Of a stretch of DNA of 8,751 bases, positions 1 through 5,603 are shown in pieces. Within the stretch, counting starts at the first letter, position 1, and each line of letters opens with the position of its first letter. The stretch is from Gemmatimonadota bacterium (GTDB taxonomy: Bacteria > Gemmatimonadota > Gemmatimonadetes > Longimicrobiales > Gaopeijiaceae): assembly GCA_024638395.1 (NCBI GenBank), contig JAHEKK010000108.1:1-8751 (forward strand), given 5' to 3'. Under the pieces are notes generated by a model, which was given only the letters and a program-made list of their open reading frames with translations, ran no database searches and was not told where the DNA came from. The translations under genes were made by a program, and so were the position numbers.

Positions 1-127
1 CCCGAGAATCCTCAGCCGGCAGTTCCAGGAGGTCCGTGAGCACTCGAAATCTCAGGGCCGGGTGGGATCGGTCCAGCAGCCCGGCCAGGAGATCCGTGGA
101 CGCCCCGACCGCGATGGCTCCTTCCAT
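1..127 (-). CDS. Partial hypothetical protein, N-terminus only
   Basis: This reading frame starts with ATG at 127-125 on the minus strand and stays open for 42 codons to the window edge. A GGAG ribosome binding site (plus-strand CTCC at 135-138) lies 7 nt before the ATG, which supports this start. The visible N-terminus contains a stretch reading LLDRSHPALRFRVLTDLLEL. From memory this resembles the beginning of prenyltransferase/squalene-cyclase-like alpha-alpha barrel proteins, where a phrase like 'HPAVRYRTLTELL' is common. That assignment is a weak inference from about 40 residues. No signal peptide is visible. It is divergent from the small gene at 160-453, and the start codons are only 32 bp apart. 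Confidence 0.55.
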   Translation of the reverse strand, partial: MEGAIAVGASTDLLAGLLDRSHPALRFRVLTDLLELPAEDSR

Positions 128-145
128 GGCGGGTCTCCGGATTGC

Positions 146-164
146 GATATGTTTTCAACATGTC
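146..164. promoter_or_regulatory. Imperfect palindrome between divergent genes, possible operator and leaderless -10
   Basis: The sequence GATATGTTTTCAACATGTC contains perfect 5-bp arms ATGTT (149-153) and AACAT (157-161) around a TTC centre. Two further outer pairs (147/163 and 146/164) follow one mismatch. The site lies between the divergent starts at 127 and 160 and overlaps the ATG at 160. TATGTT at 148-153 matches a -10 box in 4 of 6 positions and ends 6 nt before that ATG, the spacing expected if transcription starts at the ATG itself. No good -35 is visible. Operator function is inference. Confidence 0.35.
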
Positions 165-453
165 CCGTGCATTCGTGAAGGAACAGGATGGTGACCCGGA
201 GCCCGACTACCGGCTTCCCGATCCCGACTCGCCCTATTTCGACGAGGCGGCGGCCTGGGCGCTGCTTACCGGTGCCAACGAGGGCAACACCCCCGGAGCC
301 GAGCGGGCCACGGGATGCAAATGGGGTGAGACCCGGCTGGTGCCCCTGATTCGAAAGATCCGGGAAGAGGCCGAGGCAGAGGGGCAGGACCGCATCGCGC
401 AGCTTTGTCGGCGCTTCATCCGCGCCTCCGGCGCCCGGGGAAGCTCTCCATAG
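160..453 (+). CDS. Small conserved-looking hypothetical protein (97 aa)
   Basis: This is a 97-residue acidic, soluble protein without a signal peptide or membrane segment. It begins MSRAFVKEQDGDPEPDYRLP, which reads like the conserved N-terminus of a small family I recall from Gemmatimonadota genomes, often near GreA/B-like factors; the function is unknown to me. The middle carries an Asp/Ala-rich helix (about residues 28-40), followed by an ATGxxWGE-type turn near residue 53 and a charged C-terminal helix. The frame is open back to a TTG at 142, but I prefer the ATG at 160 because the protein reads naturally from there. There is no Shine-Dalgarno sequence before 160; the AT-rich TATGTT box ends 6 nt upstream, so the mRNA may be leaderless. 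The divergent neighbour starts at 127. Confidence 0.65.
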   Translation: MSRAFVKEQDGDPEPDYRLPDPDSPYFDEAAAWALLTGANEGNTPGAERATGCKWGETRLVPLIRKIREEAEAEGQDRIAQLCRRFIRASGARGSSP

Positions 454-497
454 ATCCGGCGGGTCTCGTAGGGAGCGCCGCCCGCTGGACCGGGATC
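453..497 (+). other. Imperfect hairpin after the small gene
   Basis: Three nested arm pairs can be drawn: GATCC 453-457 with GGATC 493-497, GGTC 462-465 with GACC 488-491, and AGCG 474-477 with CGCT 483-486 around a 5-nt loop. The arms are separated by asymmetric bulges and no T-tract follows, so it is at best a weak or Rho-assisted terminator for the gene ending at 453. Confidence 0.25.
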
Positions 498-585
498 AGG
501 ACGGCCCGCCCTTCCACTATCGACGACGATACCAAGGGGTAGTCGCGGCGGAGGCATGGCCCACCCTCTTTTCGCTGTTCGCGCC

Positions 586-646
586 CCTCGGTCCAAGGAT
601 GGGTCCGAGGCCCCGCTTGTAACGGGGCGTGGGCCCACCTTATCCT
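586..646 (+). promoter_or_regulatory. Hairpin cluster with possible promoter upstream of the symporter operon
   Basis: Arms 586-594 and 602-610 pair over 9 bp with one mismatch around a 7-nt loop. Immediately after, GCCCCG 610-615 pairs with CGGGGC 623-628 over a 7-nt loop, and GTGGGCCCAC (629-638) is a perfect 10-bp palindrome. A possible sigma70 promoter is superimposed: TTGTAA at 617-622 and TATCCT at 641-646, 18 bp apart, each matching consensus in 4 of 6 positions. The palindrome then lies between -35 and -10, where a repressor could act. The rest of the 256-bp gap (454-709) shows no convincing small gene, and I see no glycine riboswitch motif, which is often found before transporters of this family. 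Confidence 0.3.
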
Positions 647-709
647 TGCGCGTCACCCTTCCGGGGGCTTTCCAGGCGACCTCACCCAACGACCGGAGAC
701 GACGGCTCC

Positions 710-2407
710 ATGGAGTTCCTCGAGCAGGTCACTGCTTTCCTCACTACGAACATCGTCGAACGAGGCATCCCGGTGGGTGGGGAGAACATTCCCTTCATGG
801 TGCTGATCCTGCTGGGCATCGGCGGATACCTCACGCTGCGCCTGGGCTTCATCCAGTTGCGGCGACTGGGCCACGGGGCGGCAGTCGCCACGGGAAGGTA
901 CGACGACCCGGAGGACACCGGTGACGTAACCCACTTCCAGGCCCTGACCACGGCGCTATCGGCCACAGTGGGGATCGGGAACATCGCCGGGGTCGCCATT
1001 GCCATCCACTGGGGCGGCCCAGGGGCCCTCTTCTGGATGTGGGTCACGGCGGCCGTCGGCATGGCAACGAAGTTCTCCGAGGTCACCCTGGCCCAGAAAT
1101 ACCGCGTCGCGGAAACGGAAGGGGAGTGGGCAGGGACGGTCTCCGGCGGTCCCATGTATTACATCGAGCGCGGCCTCGGGCCCAAGTGGAAGTGGATGGC
1201 CGTGTTCTTCGCTTTCGTTCTTGGTATCACGGCGTTCCTCACGGGGAACGGCATCCAGGCGAACACCGTGGCCGACAACATGGAGACCGTCTTCGGCATT
1301 CCCGTTTGGATCTCCGGGCTGGTCACATCGGCGGTGGTGGCCCTCGTCATCCTCGGGGGGATTTCGAGGATCGGTCGCGTGACGGGCATTCTGGCGCCGG
1401 CCATGGCCGGGGTGTACGTGCTCGGAGCCCTTGCGGTGATTCTCATGAATGCCGGCGAAATCCTTCCCACCTTCGGGCTCATCTTCTCCGAGGCGTTCAA
1501 CCCTTCGGCCGGGGTCGCGGGGACGGGAGTGGGGGCTTTCCTGGTGACCCTCATGTGGGGCGTGCGTCGTGGCCTCTTCTCCAACGAGGCCGGGCAGGGC
1601 TCCGCGCCCATCGCCCACTCGGCCGCGAAGACCGAAGAGCCAGTGTCCGAGGGCGTCGTGGCTCTCCTGGAGCCCTTCATCGACACGATCATCATCTGCA
1701 CCATGACCGGCCTTGCCGTGATCATGACCGGTGTCTGGAACGACACGTTCGAGACGGAGATCACCCTGGGCGGCGGAGACCTCTCCTATCGTGTCGTCCA
1801 CGAGAGCGGCGCCCTCTCGGACGCGCTGCCCACGGGACCGATCCGAATCGACGATGGCGTCCATGCCAACAGGAGCTCCGAGGATCCCCAGATCTCGTGG
1901 CATGAAGTTCCCGTCGAGCAGCTCTTCGTGGACGCGCAGCAGACTCGGCCCTTCTCGGGAATGGTCGACCCCGTGGCGGGACTGGCTACCGGTGACGACG
2001 GACAGACGTACGGCTCGCTGTACGGGATGGCGGTCGAGAGCGGTGCGCCTCTGACCATGGCGGCGTTCCGGCGGGGCCTCGCGCCCCTCGGCGACTGGGG
2101 ACATTACATCGTCGTGATATCGGTGCTGCTGTTCGCGATCTCGACGGCCATATCCTGGAGCTATTACGGGGACCGATGTGCCAACTACCTCTTCGGATCG
2201 AAGGCCGTCCTTCCCTACAAGATGGCCTTCGTGGTCACCCATTTCATCGGCGCGACCCTGCCGCTGGCGGTCATCTGGGACATGGGTGACGTCTTTCTCG
2301 GGATCGTGATCTGGCCGAACCTCATCGCCTTGGGGCTGCTGGCACCCCAGGTGGTCGAGATGACGCGGGACTACTTCGAACGGAAACCCTGGCTGTCCAC
2401 GGACTGA
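710..2407 (+). CDS. Sodium:alanine/glycine symporter (AGCS family)
   Basis: A membrane secondary transporter that imports alanine or glycine with sodium. The family signature GG-x-GA-LFWMW-V-TAAVG lies at residues 102-117, preceded by the GIGNIAG motif and followed by GGPMYYIERGLG. The SNEAGQGSAPIAHSAAKTEEP region, also typical of the family, lies in the middle. Roughly ten hydrophobic segments are visible. The protein is 565 aa, against about 450-500 for many relatives. The extra length is a hydrophilic stretch of about 100 residues (about 344-444) between GVW (341-343) and the conserved GAPLTMAAFRRGL segment, probably an external loop. I chose ATG 710 because the protein reads like family members from there and GGAG at 694-697 precedes it, though 12 nt is a long spacing; the frame is open further upstream without homology. 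It is followed 7 bp later by the methyltransferase gene. Confidence 0.95.
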   Translation: MEFLEQVTAFLTTNIVERGIPVGGENIPFMVLILLGIGGYLTLRLGFIQLRRLGHGAAVATGRYDDPEDTGDVTHFQALTTALSATVGIGNIAGVAIAIHWGGPGALFWMWVTAAVGMATKFSEVTLAQKYRVAETEGEWAGTVSGGPMYYIERGLGPKWKWMAVFFAFVLGITAFLTGNGIQANTVADNMETVFGIPVWISGLVTSAVVALVILGGISRIGRVTGILAPAMAGVYVLGALAVILMNAGEILPTFGLIFSEAFNPSAGVAGTGVGAFLVTLMWGVRRGLFSNEAGQGSAPIAHSAAKTEEPVSEGVVALLEPFIDTIIICTMTGLAVIMTGVWNDTFETEITLGGGDLSYRVVHESGALSDALPTGPIRIDDGVHANRSSEDPQISWHEVPVEQLFVDAQQTRPFSGMVDPVAGLATGDDGQTYGSLYGMAVESGAPLTMAAFRRGLAPLGDWGHYIVVISVLLFAISTAISWSYYGDRCANYLFGSKAVLPYKMAFVVTHFIGATLPLAVIWDMGDVFLGIVIWPNLIALGLLAPQVVEMTRDYFERKPWLSTD

Positions 2408-2414
2408 GGGCCAG

Positions 2415-3119
2415 ATGGGTCCGGCCGGGCTGGTTCCGCTGGGGCAGGCCCTACGCGCCTTCCACGAGGGGGACCAGGATGCGGTCCTGGACTTCCGGTG
2501 GGATCCGGGGCAACCCGAAACGTTGCCGGTGGCGGCCTTCTTCACGTCTCCGGAGGACGGTCCCGGCGTGGAAGTGGCTGCCCTCGAGCGCGTGCGCGGA
2601 CACGTACTGGACGTGGGTGGGGGATCGGGCCGATTCGGCCTCGCGCTGCAAGCCCGGGGGTACACCACGACCGGGTTGGACATCCTCCCGGACGCCGTGA
2701 TGGTGATGCGGGCTCGTGGGTTGGAGGCCGTCCTGGGTGATGTGGGGCAGGACGACCTGGGGATCCGGGGAGACACTGTGCTCGTCCTGATGAACGGCAC
2801 GACCCTGGCCGGCTCAGTGGCGGGTCTTGCCCCGTTTCTACGGGATCTCAAGAAGCTGACGGCTCCGGGTGGCAGGATCCTGATCGACTCCACGGATCCG
2901 CGCCACCCGGCGGTAGACTGGCTCCCTCCCGGGGATGGTCGAGCGTCCGGCGAGCTCCACGTCCAGTTGGGATTCAGGAAGCGGTGGGGACCGCCCCTCC
3001 CCCAGTTGTTTCTCGGACCCGAGGGCCTGGCGGCCGAGGCGGCCCGCGTGGGCTTGGTGGCTCACCTGGTGACCAGGGACCCCAACGGACGGTACCTGAC
3101 CGAGCTGACCCGCGGCTGA
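2415..3119 (+). CDS. Class I SAM-dependent methyltransferase
   Basis: A soluble 234-residue protein with a Rossmann-fold methyltransferase core. Motif I is VLDVGGGSGRFG (64-75), the SAM-binding glycine loop. The acidic residue D89 in TGLDILP should bind the ribose hydroxyls, and D109 in LGDV lies where the adenine contact is expected. Motif IV-like strand DTVLVLMNG spans 120-128, and APGGRILIDS forms the following beta5 region. The substrate cannot be told from the sequence. About 60 residues precede motif I and may form a substrate lid. The start ATG lies 7 nt after the symporter stop, with GAGGG overlapping that stop as ribosome binding site, so translational coupling is likely. Its 3' end faces dinB. 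Confidence 0.9.
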   Translation: MGPAGLVPLGQALRAFHEGDQDAVLDFRWDPGQPETLPVAAFFTSPEDGPGVEVAALERVRGHVLDVGGGSGRFGLALQARGYTTTGLDILPDAVMVMRARGLEAVLGDVGQDDLGIRGDTVLVLMNGTTLAGSVAGLAPFLRDLKKLTAPGGRILIDSTDPRHPAVDWLPPGDGRASGELHVQLGFRKRWGPPLPQLFLGPEGLAAEAARVGLVAHLVTRDPNGRYLTELTRG

Positions 3120-3135
3120 TCCCGGGGCTCAGCCG
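3113..3135. terminator. Stem-loop joining the two convergent stop codons
   Basis: CGGCTGA at 3113-3119 and TCAGCCG at 3129-3135 form a perfect 7-bp inverted repeat around a 9-nt GC loop. The TGA of the methyltransferase (3117-3119) and the TGA of dinB (3131-3129, minus) are the mirror-image inner ends of the arms. A hairpin would form on both transcripts. No T-tract follows in either direction, so intrinsic termination strength is doubtful. Confidence 0.4.
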
Positions 3136-4367
3136 TCGATCCGGCCGTCTCTCGAACCGAGGATCCTTCCGGGGGAGAGCGCACTCTGCCCGAAGCGCTC
3201 CTGCACCCGGTCGACGGCCCGAGACAGCGACCGGTCCCGTTCGGTTTCCAGTGAGACCTGGTCATCGAAGAGCGCGAGTTGACGCCCGACGGCTTGCCTG
3301 ACCAACGTAGAAACGCCGACGCCAAGAAGACGGACACCGACCCGCCGTCGGCTCCGTAGCTGACGGAGGAGCCCCCCGGCGAGGACATGGAGCGCCCGGT
3401 CGGTCTCGATCCCCTCGGGTTGAGTGGTGGATGCCTGCCGGGTGGTGAAGTCGTAGTCCCTGAGCTTCACCGTCACCGTGCGCGCGCGAAGTTCCTTGGA
3501 CCGGAGCTGGCGTCCGACGGAACAGCACAACTTGAGCAGGCGACGCTCCAGTTCGTCGTCGTCTCTCACGTCTGCGAAGAACGTCCGCTCCGAGCTTATG
3601 GACTTCCGCCGTGCTCCAGCGTCCACCTCACTCGGATCGATTCCCCGCACGCGCTCCCACAGCCACCGTCCCCGCCCCTCGCCGAACCATTTCACCAACC
3701 ACTCCAGCTCCACGCTGGCCGCGTCCTCCACCCGGTGGAGGCTCCTCTTGTGGAGTTGGGCCAGGAAGGACGGCCCGATGCCGGGCACGTCGGCCAGGTC
3801 GAAGCCGGCCATGAAGGCCTCCTCCTGTCCGGGGTCCACCACATGGACACCTGCCGGCTTGGCGCGCCGGGTTGCCATCTTCGCCACGACCCGCTGCGTT
3901 CCTCCGCCGATGGAAACGGAGATGTCCGTCCGTGCCAGGACTTCCTCGCGAATGCGGCGCGCCGACGCGATCAAGGGCTCGCCCTTGAGCAGACGCTCCG
4001 TGCCCGACAGGTCAAGATAGAACTCGTCGATGGACGCTGCCTGCACCACGGGGGCCAGGCGGACGAGTGCATCCCGCACGCCGGTGCTTCGCTCCACACA
4101 AGCGTTCCTCGGCACCGGCACGACCACGGCGTCGGGGCACAGTTTCAGCGCCTGAGCCGTCGGCATCGCGGACCGTACGCCGTAGGCGCGGGCGGCATAG
4201 GAGGCGGAGGTGATGACGCCACGATTACTCGATCCACCGACCAGAAGAAGCTCCTCCTTGCCGGCCCCATCAGGGTCCTCCAACCGGGCTACCTGAACGA
4301 AGAACATGTCGCAGTCGACGAGCAGAATCCGCCTTGGACCTTGCGACGCCGTCTTGGTTATCGACAC
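3129..4367 (-). CDS. dinB: DNA polymerase IV (Y-family translesion polymerase)
   Basis: An error-prone polymerase that extends past damaged template bases. Palm residues D18, D114 and E115 (ASIDEFYLDLSG) should bind the catalytic metals; F23 in DCDMFF is in the steric-gate position that excludes ribonucleotides. The fingers motif SYAAR-x-YGVRSAMP follows at 56-69. The family Lys residues lie at 163 and 170 (AKMATRRAKP), and the helix-hairpin-helix is PGIGP at 195-199. The little finger occupies about 245-355. QLALF (363-367) fits the beta-clamp binding consensus; it lies 46 residues before the C-terminus, whereas many DinB proteins carry it at the very end. The 412-aa length is somewhat longer than typical (about 350-400). 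The start is GTG at 4367, supported by GGGAGG (4379-4374, minus) 6 nt away. No LexA-type box was recognised upstream. Confidence 0.95.
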   Translation of the reverse strand: MSITKTASQGPRRILLVDCDMFFVQVARLEDPDGAGKEELLLVGGSSNRGVITSASYAARAYGVRSAMPTAQALKLCPDAVVVPVPRNACVERSTGVRDALVRLAPVVQAASIDEFYLDLSGTERLLKGEPLIASARRIREEVLARTDISVSIGGGTQRVVAKMATRRAKPAGVHVVDPGQEEAFMAGFDLADVPGIGPSFLAQLHKRSLHRVEDAASVELEWLVKWFGEGRGRWLWERVRGIDPSEVDAGARRKSISSERTFFADVRDDDELERRLLKLCCSVGRQLRSKELRARTVTVKLRDYDFTTRQASTTQPEGIETDRALHVLAGGLLRQLRSRRRVGVRLLGVGVSTLVRQAVGRQLALFDDQVSLETERDRSLSRAVDRVQERFGQSALSPGRILGSRDGRIDG

Positions 4368-4450
4368 GTTCTACCTCCCGTCCGAGGAAGATAACCGTCC
4401 TCTCTGGCGGCCTGCGTGTTGCCACCCGCTGAAACCAGGAGCCCTCAGAA
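4368..4450. promoter_or_regulatory. dinB-sodA divergent intergenic region
   Basis: These 83 bp must carry both promoters. The only AT-rich element is AGATAAC around 4389-4395. It could serve as a -10 in either direction (GATAAC on plus, TTATCT on minus), but no matching -35 is clear. Ribosome binding sites are good on both sides: AGGAG 4437-4441 for sodA with 9 nt spacing, and GGGAGG 4379-4374 for dinB with 6 nt. No SOS box or obvious palindrome was seen. Confidence 0.25.
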
Positions 4451-5065
4451 ATGCCCTATCCGTTCCAATTGCCGGACCTGGGGTTCGCCCACGATGCCCT
4501 AGAGCCCCACATCGATGCCCGTACCATGGAAATCCACCACGGCAAGCACCACGCCGGGTACACCGCGAAGCTCAATGCCGCGCTGGAAGGCCATCCCGAC
4601 CTCCATGGCCGGTCTGCCGAGGCTCTGGTCGCCGACCTCGACGGCCTCCCGGCCGAAATCCGCGGCGCGGTCCGGAACAACGGCGGGGGCTATGTGAATC
4701 ACACCCTGTTCTGGGAGATCCTCGCCCCGGGCGGGGACTCGGCTCCCTCCGGAGACCTGGCTGCGGCCATCGACAGCGCCTTCGGGAGCTTCGCCGCGTT
4801 CAAGGACGAGTTCAGCGCGGCCGCAGGGGGCCGGTTCGGATCCGGATGGGCCTGGTTGGTGGTGGACGGCAAAGGTGGTCTGGCCGTGACGTCGACGCCG
4901 AACCAGGACACGCCCCTCATGGAGGGCAGCCGCCCGATTCTGGGCCTCGACGTCTGGGAACACGCCTACTACCTCAACTATCAGAACCGTCGGCCCGACT
5001 ACATCGCCGCGTTCTGGAACGTGGTCAATTGGAGCGCGGTGGCTCAGAAGCATGGAGCGGCCTGA
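4451..5065 (+). CDS. sodA: Superoxide dismutase, Mn-type
   Basis: Converts superoxide to oxygen and hydrogen peroxide in the cytoplasm; no signal peptide is present. The 204 aa have the full Fe/Mn-SOD fold length. The four metal ligands are H29 (MEIHHGKHH), H84 (VNHTLFW), D167 and H171 (DVWEHAYY), and the gateway pair is H33 and Y37. The metal-selectivity positions point to Mn: glycine at G80 and the active-site glutamine supplied from the C-terminal half, Q152 in TPNQDTPLM. A small departure is tyrosine at 81, where many Mn enzymes have histidine (GGHxNH becomes GGYVNH). AGGAG lies 9 nt before the ATG. The gene diverges from dinB and is followed by a long non-coding stretch, so it is probably monocistronic. 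A cambialistic Fe/Mn enzyme cannot be excluded. Confidence 0.95.
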   Translation: MPYPFQLPDLGFAHDALEPHIDARTMEIHHGKHHAGYTAKLNAALEGHPDLHGRSAEALVADLDGLPAEIRGAVRNNGGGYVNHTLFWEILAPGGDSAPSGDLAAAIDSAFGSFAAFKDEFSAAAGGRFGSGWAWLVVDGKGGLAVTSTPNQDTPLMEGSRPILGLDVWEHAYYLNYQNRRPDYIAAFWNVVNWSAVAQKHGAA

Positions 5066-5469
5066 GGGCGAGTAGGGCAGGGGGTCGGTGGGGCCCCCCG
5101 GGCCGTATGATTGGACCTTGAGCCAGGATCTGACGTTAGGGCTGGTCGCCTCCACATCGGTTTTTTGGCGATCCACAACCCCCTGAGGGCGGTACCCGTC
5201 TTCGTTGCTCTGATGGCCGACGAGTCCGCGATGGAGCGTTGTCGGCGCTGATCGGAGCCCTGGGGTGGACGGGCCTGAACGTGGTGATCCGGCTCAAGGA
5301 TGGCACGTCGTGGTCATCGGGGTCCAATTCGTCGTTGGGCGGAGCAGGCGGGGTGCTGGCCGGTTGGGGGATGACCGGAGGCCGAGGGTGTGACGGCGCC
5401 TGCCGTGGCCGAGCCCGGCGGGACGGGACGGAACTTTTTGGGCCCGCGGTGGTTGGAACAGCGTACTCT
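5066..5469. other. Intergenic region without a supportable gene
   Basis: I find no convincing gene here. A frame from TTG 5239 to 5502 has G/C-rich third positions for its first 20 or so codons and reads GWTGLNVVIRLKDGTSW, but it then turns into low-complexity Gly/Ser/Arg sequence and lacks a ribosome binding site; it could be a gene remnant. Structures noted: GACC/GGTC and AGCC/GGCT arms between 5114 and 5147; GGTCGCC 5144-5150 pairing with GGCGATC 5167-5173, with a T6 run at 5161-5166 inside the loop rather than after the stem. None makes a standard terminator for sodA. An AT-rich GGAACTTTTT element at 5430-5439 resembles a -35 of extracytoplasmic-function sigma promoters, but I could not place a matching -10 with confidence. 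Confidence 0.4.
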
Positions 5470-5475
5470 GGGCTT

Positions 5476-5516
5476 GATTCCGACCATATCGACTTCGGGT
5501 AGCGGAATCCCCGAAG
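5476..5516 (+). promoter_or_regulatory. Two interlocked perfect inverted repeats (possible pseudoknot or switch)
   Basis: GATTCCG at 5476-5482 is complementary to CGGAATC at 5503-5509, and CTTCGGG at 5493-5499 is complementary to CCCGAAG at 5510-5516. Both stems are perfect 7-bp matches. Because the 5' arm of the second lies within the loop of the first, they form either a pseudoknot with abutting 3' arms or two competing hairpins. They lie 87 nt before the GTG start at 5603. No known riboswitch consensus was recognised. Confidence 0.4.
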
Positions 5517-5534
5517 GACTACATATGTTTAGCG

Positions 5535-5557
5535 TTCCGTCCGATGGAGGGACGGAA
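5535..5557 (+). other. Perfect 8-bp hairpin in the leader
   Basis: TTCCGTCC (5535-5542) pairs with GGACGGAA (5550-5557) around the 7-nt loop GATGGAG. It sits between the interlocked repeats and the ribosome-binding-site hairpin. No T-tract follows. Confidence 0.4.
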
Positions 5558-5579
5558 GGGCATTCAACGAGACAGTGGG

Positions 5580-5603
5580 CCTGCCGACACGGAGGCCGGT
5601 AGG
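5580..5603 (+). promoter_or_regulatory. Hairpin presenting the ribosome binding site of the LysM protein
   Basis: CCUGCCG (5580-5586) pairs with CGGUAGG (5597-5603) with one G-U pair. The 10-nt loop contains GGAGG (5591-5595), a near-perfect Shine-Dalgarno sequence 7 nt before GTG 5603, whose first G is the last base of the stem. This position decides the GTG start over the ATG at 5615. Folding could modulate translation. Confidence 0.4.

Noticed and set aside
956..2893. Very long open frame (645 codons) on the minus strand opposite the symporter
   Set aside because: It is antisense to a gene with clear family motifs. Its translation is rich in Arg, Gly, Pro and His without domains, as expected for a shadow frame in GC-rich DNA.
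3387..4394. 335-codon plus-strand frame opposite dinB
   Set aside because: dinB has all its catalytic motifs and a strong ribosome binding site. The antisense translation has no recognisable domain.
4360..4400. Possible LexA/SOS box before dinB
   Set aside because: GAACGTGTCG near the start lacks the palindromic partner of known SOS boxes.
5144..5173. Stem with a T6 run considered as the sodA terminator
   Set aside because: The T-run is in the loop, not after the stem, and the stem contains a wobble pair with a 16-nt loop.
5430..5480. GGAACTTTTT element as an ECF sigma promoter
   Set aside because: The -35-like block is good, but no -10 of the right type lies 16-17 bp downstream, so I did not list a promoter.
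5239..5502. 87-codon frame with a plausible-looking start (GWTGLNVVIRLKDG)
   Set aside because: It has no ribosome binding site, starts at TTG, degenerates into Gly/Arg/Ser-rich sequence and runs into the structured leader. A gene remnant is possible but cannot be supported.
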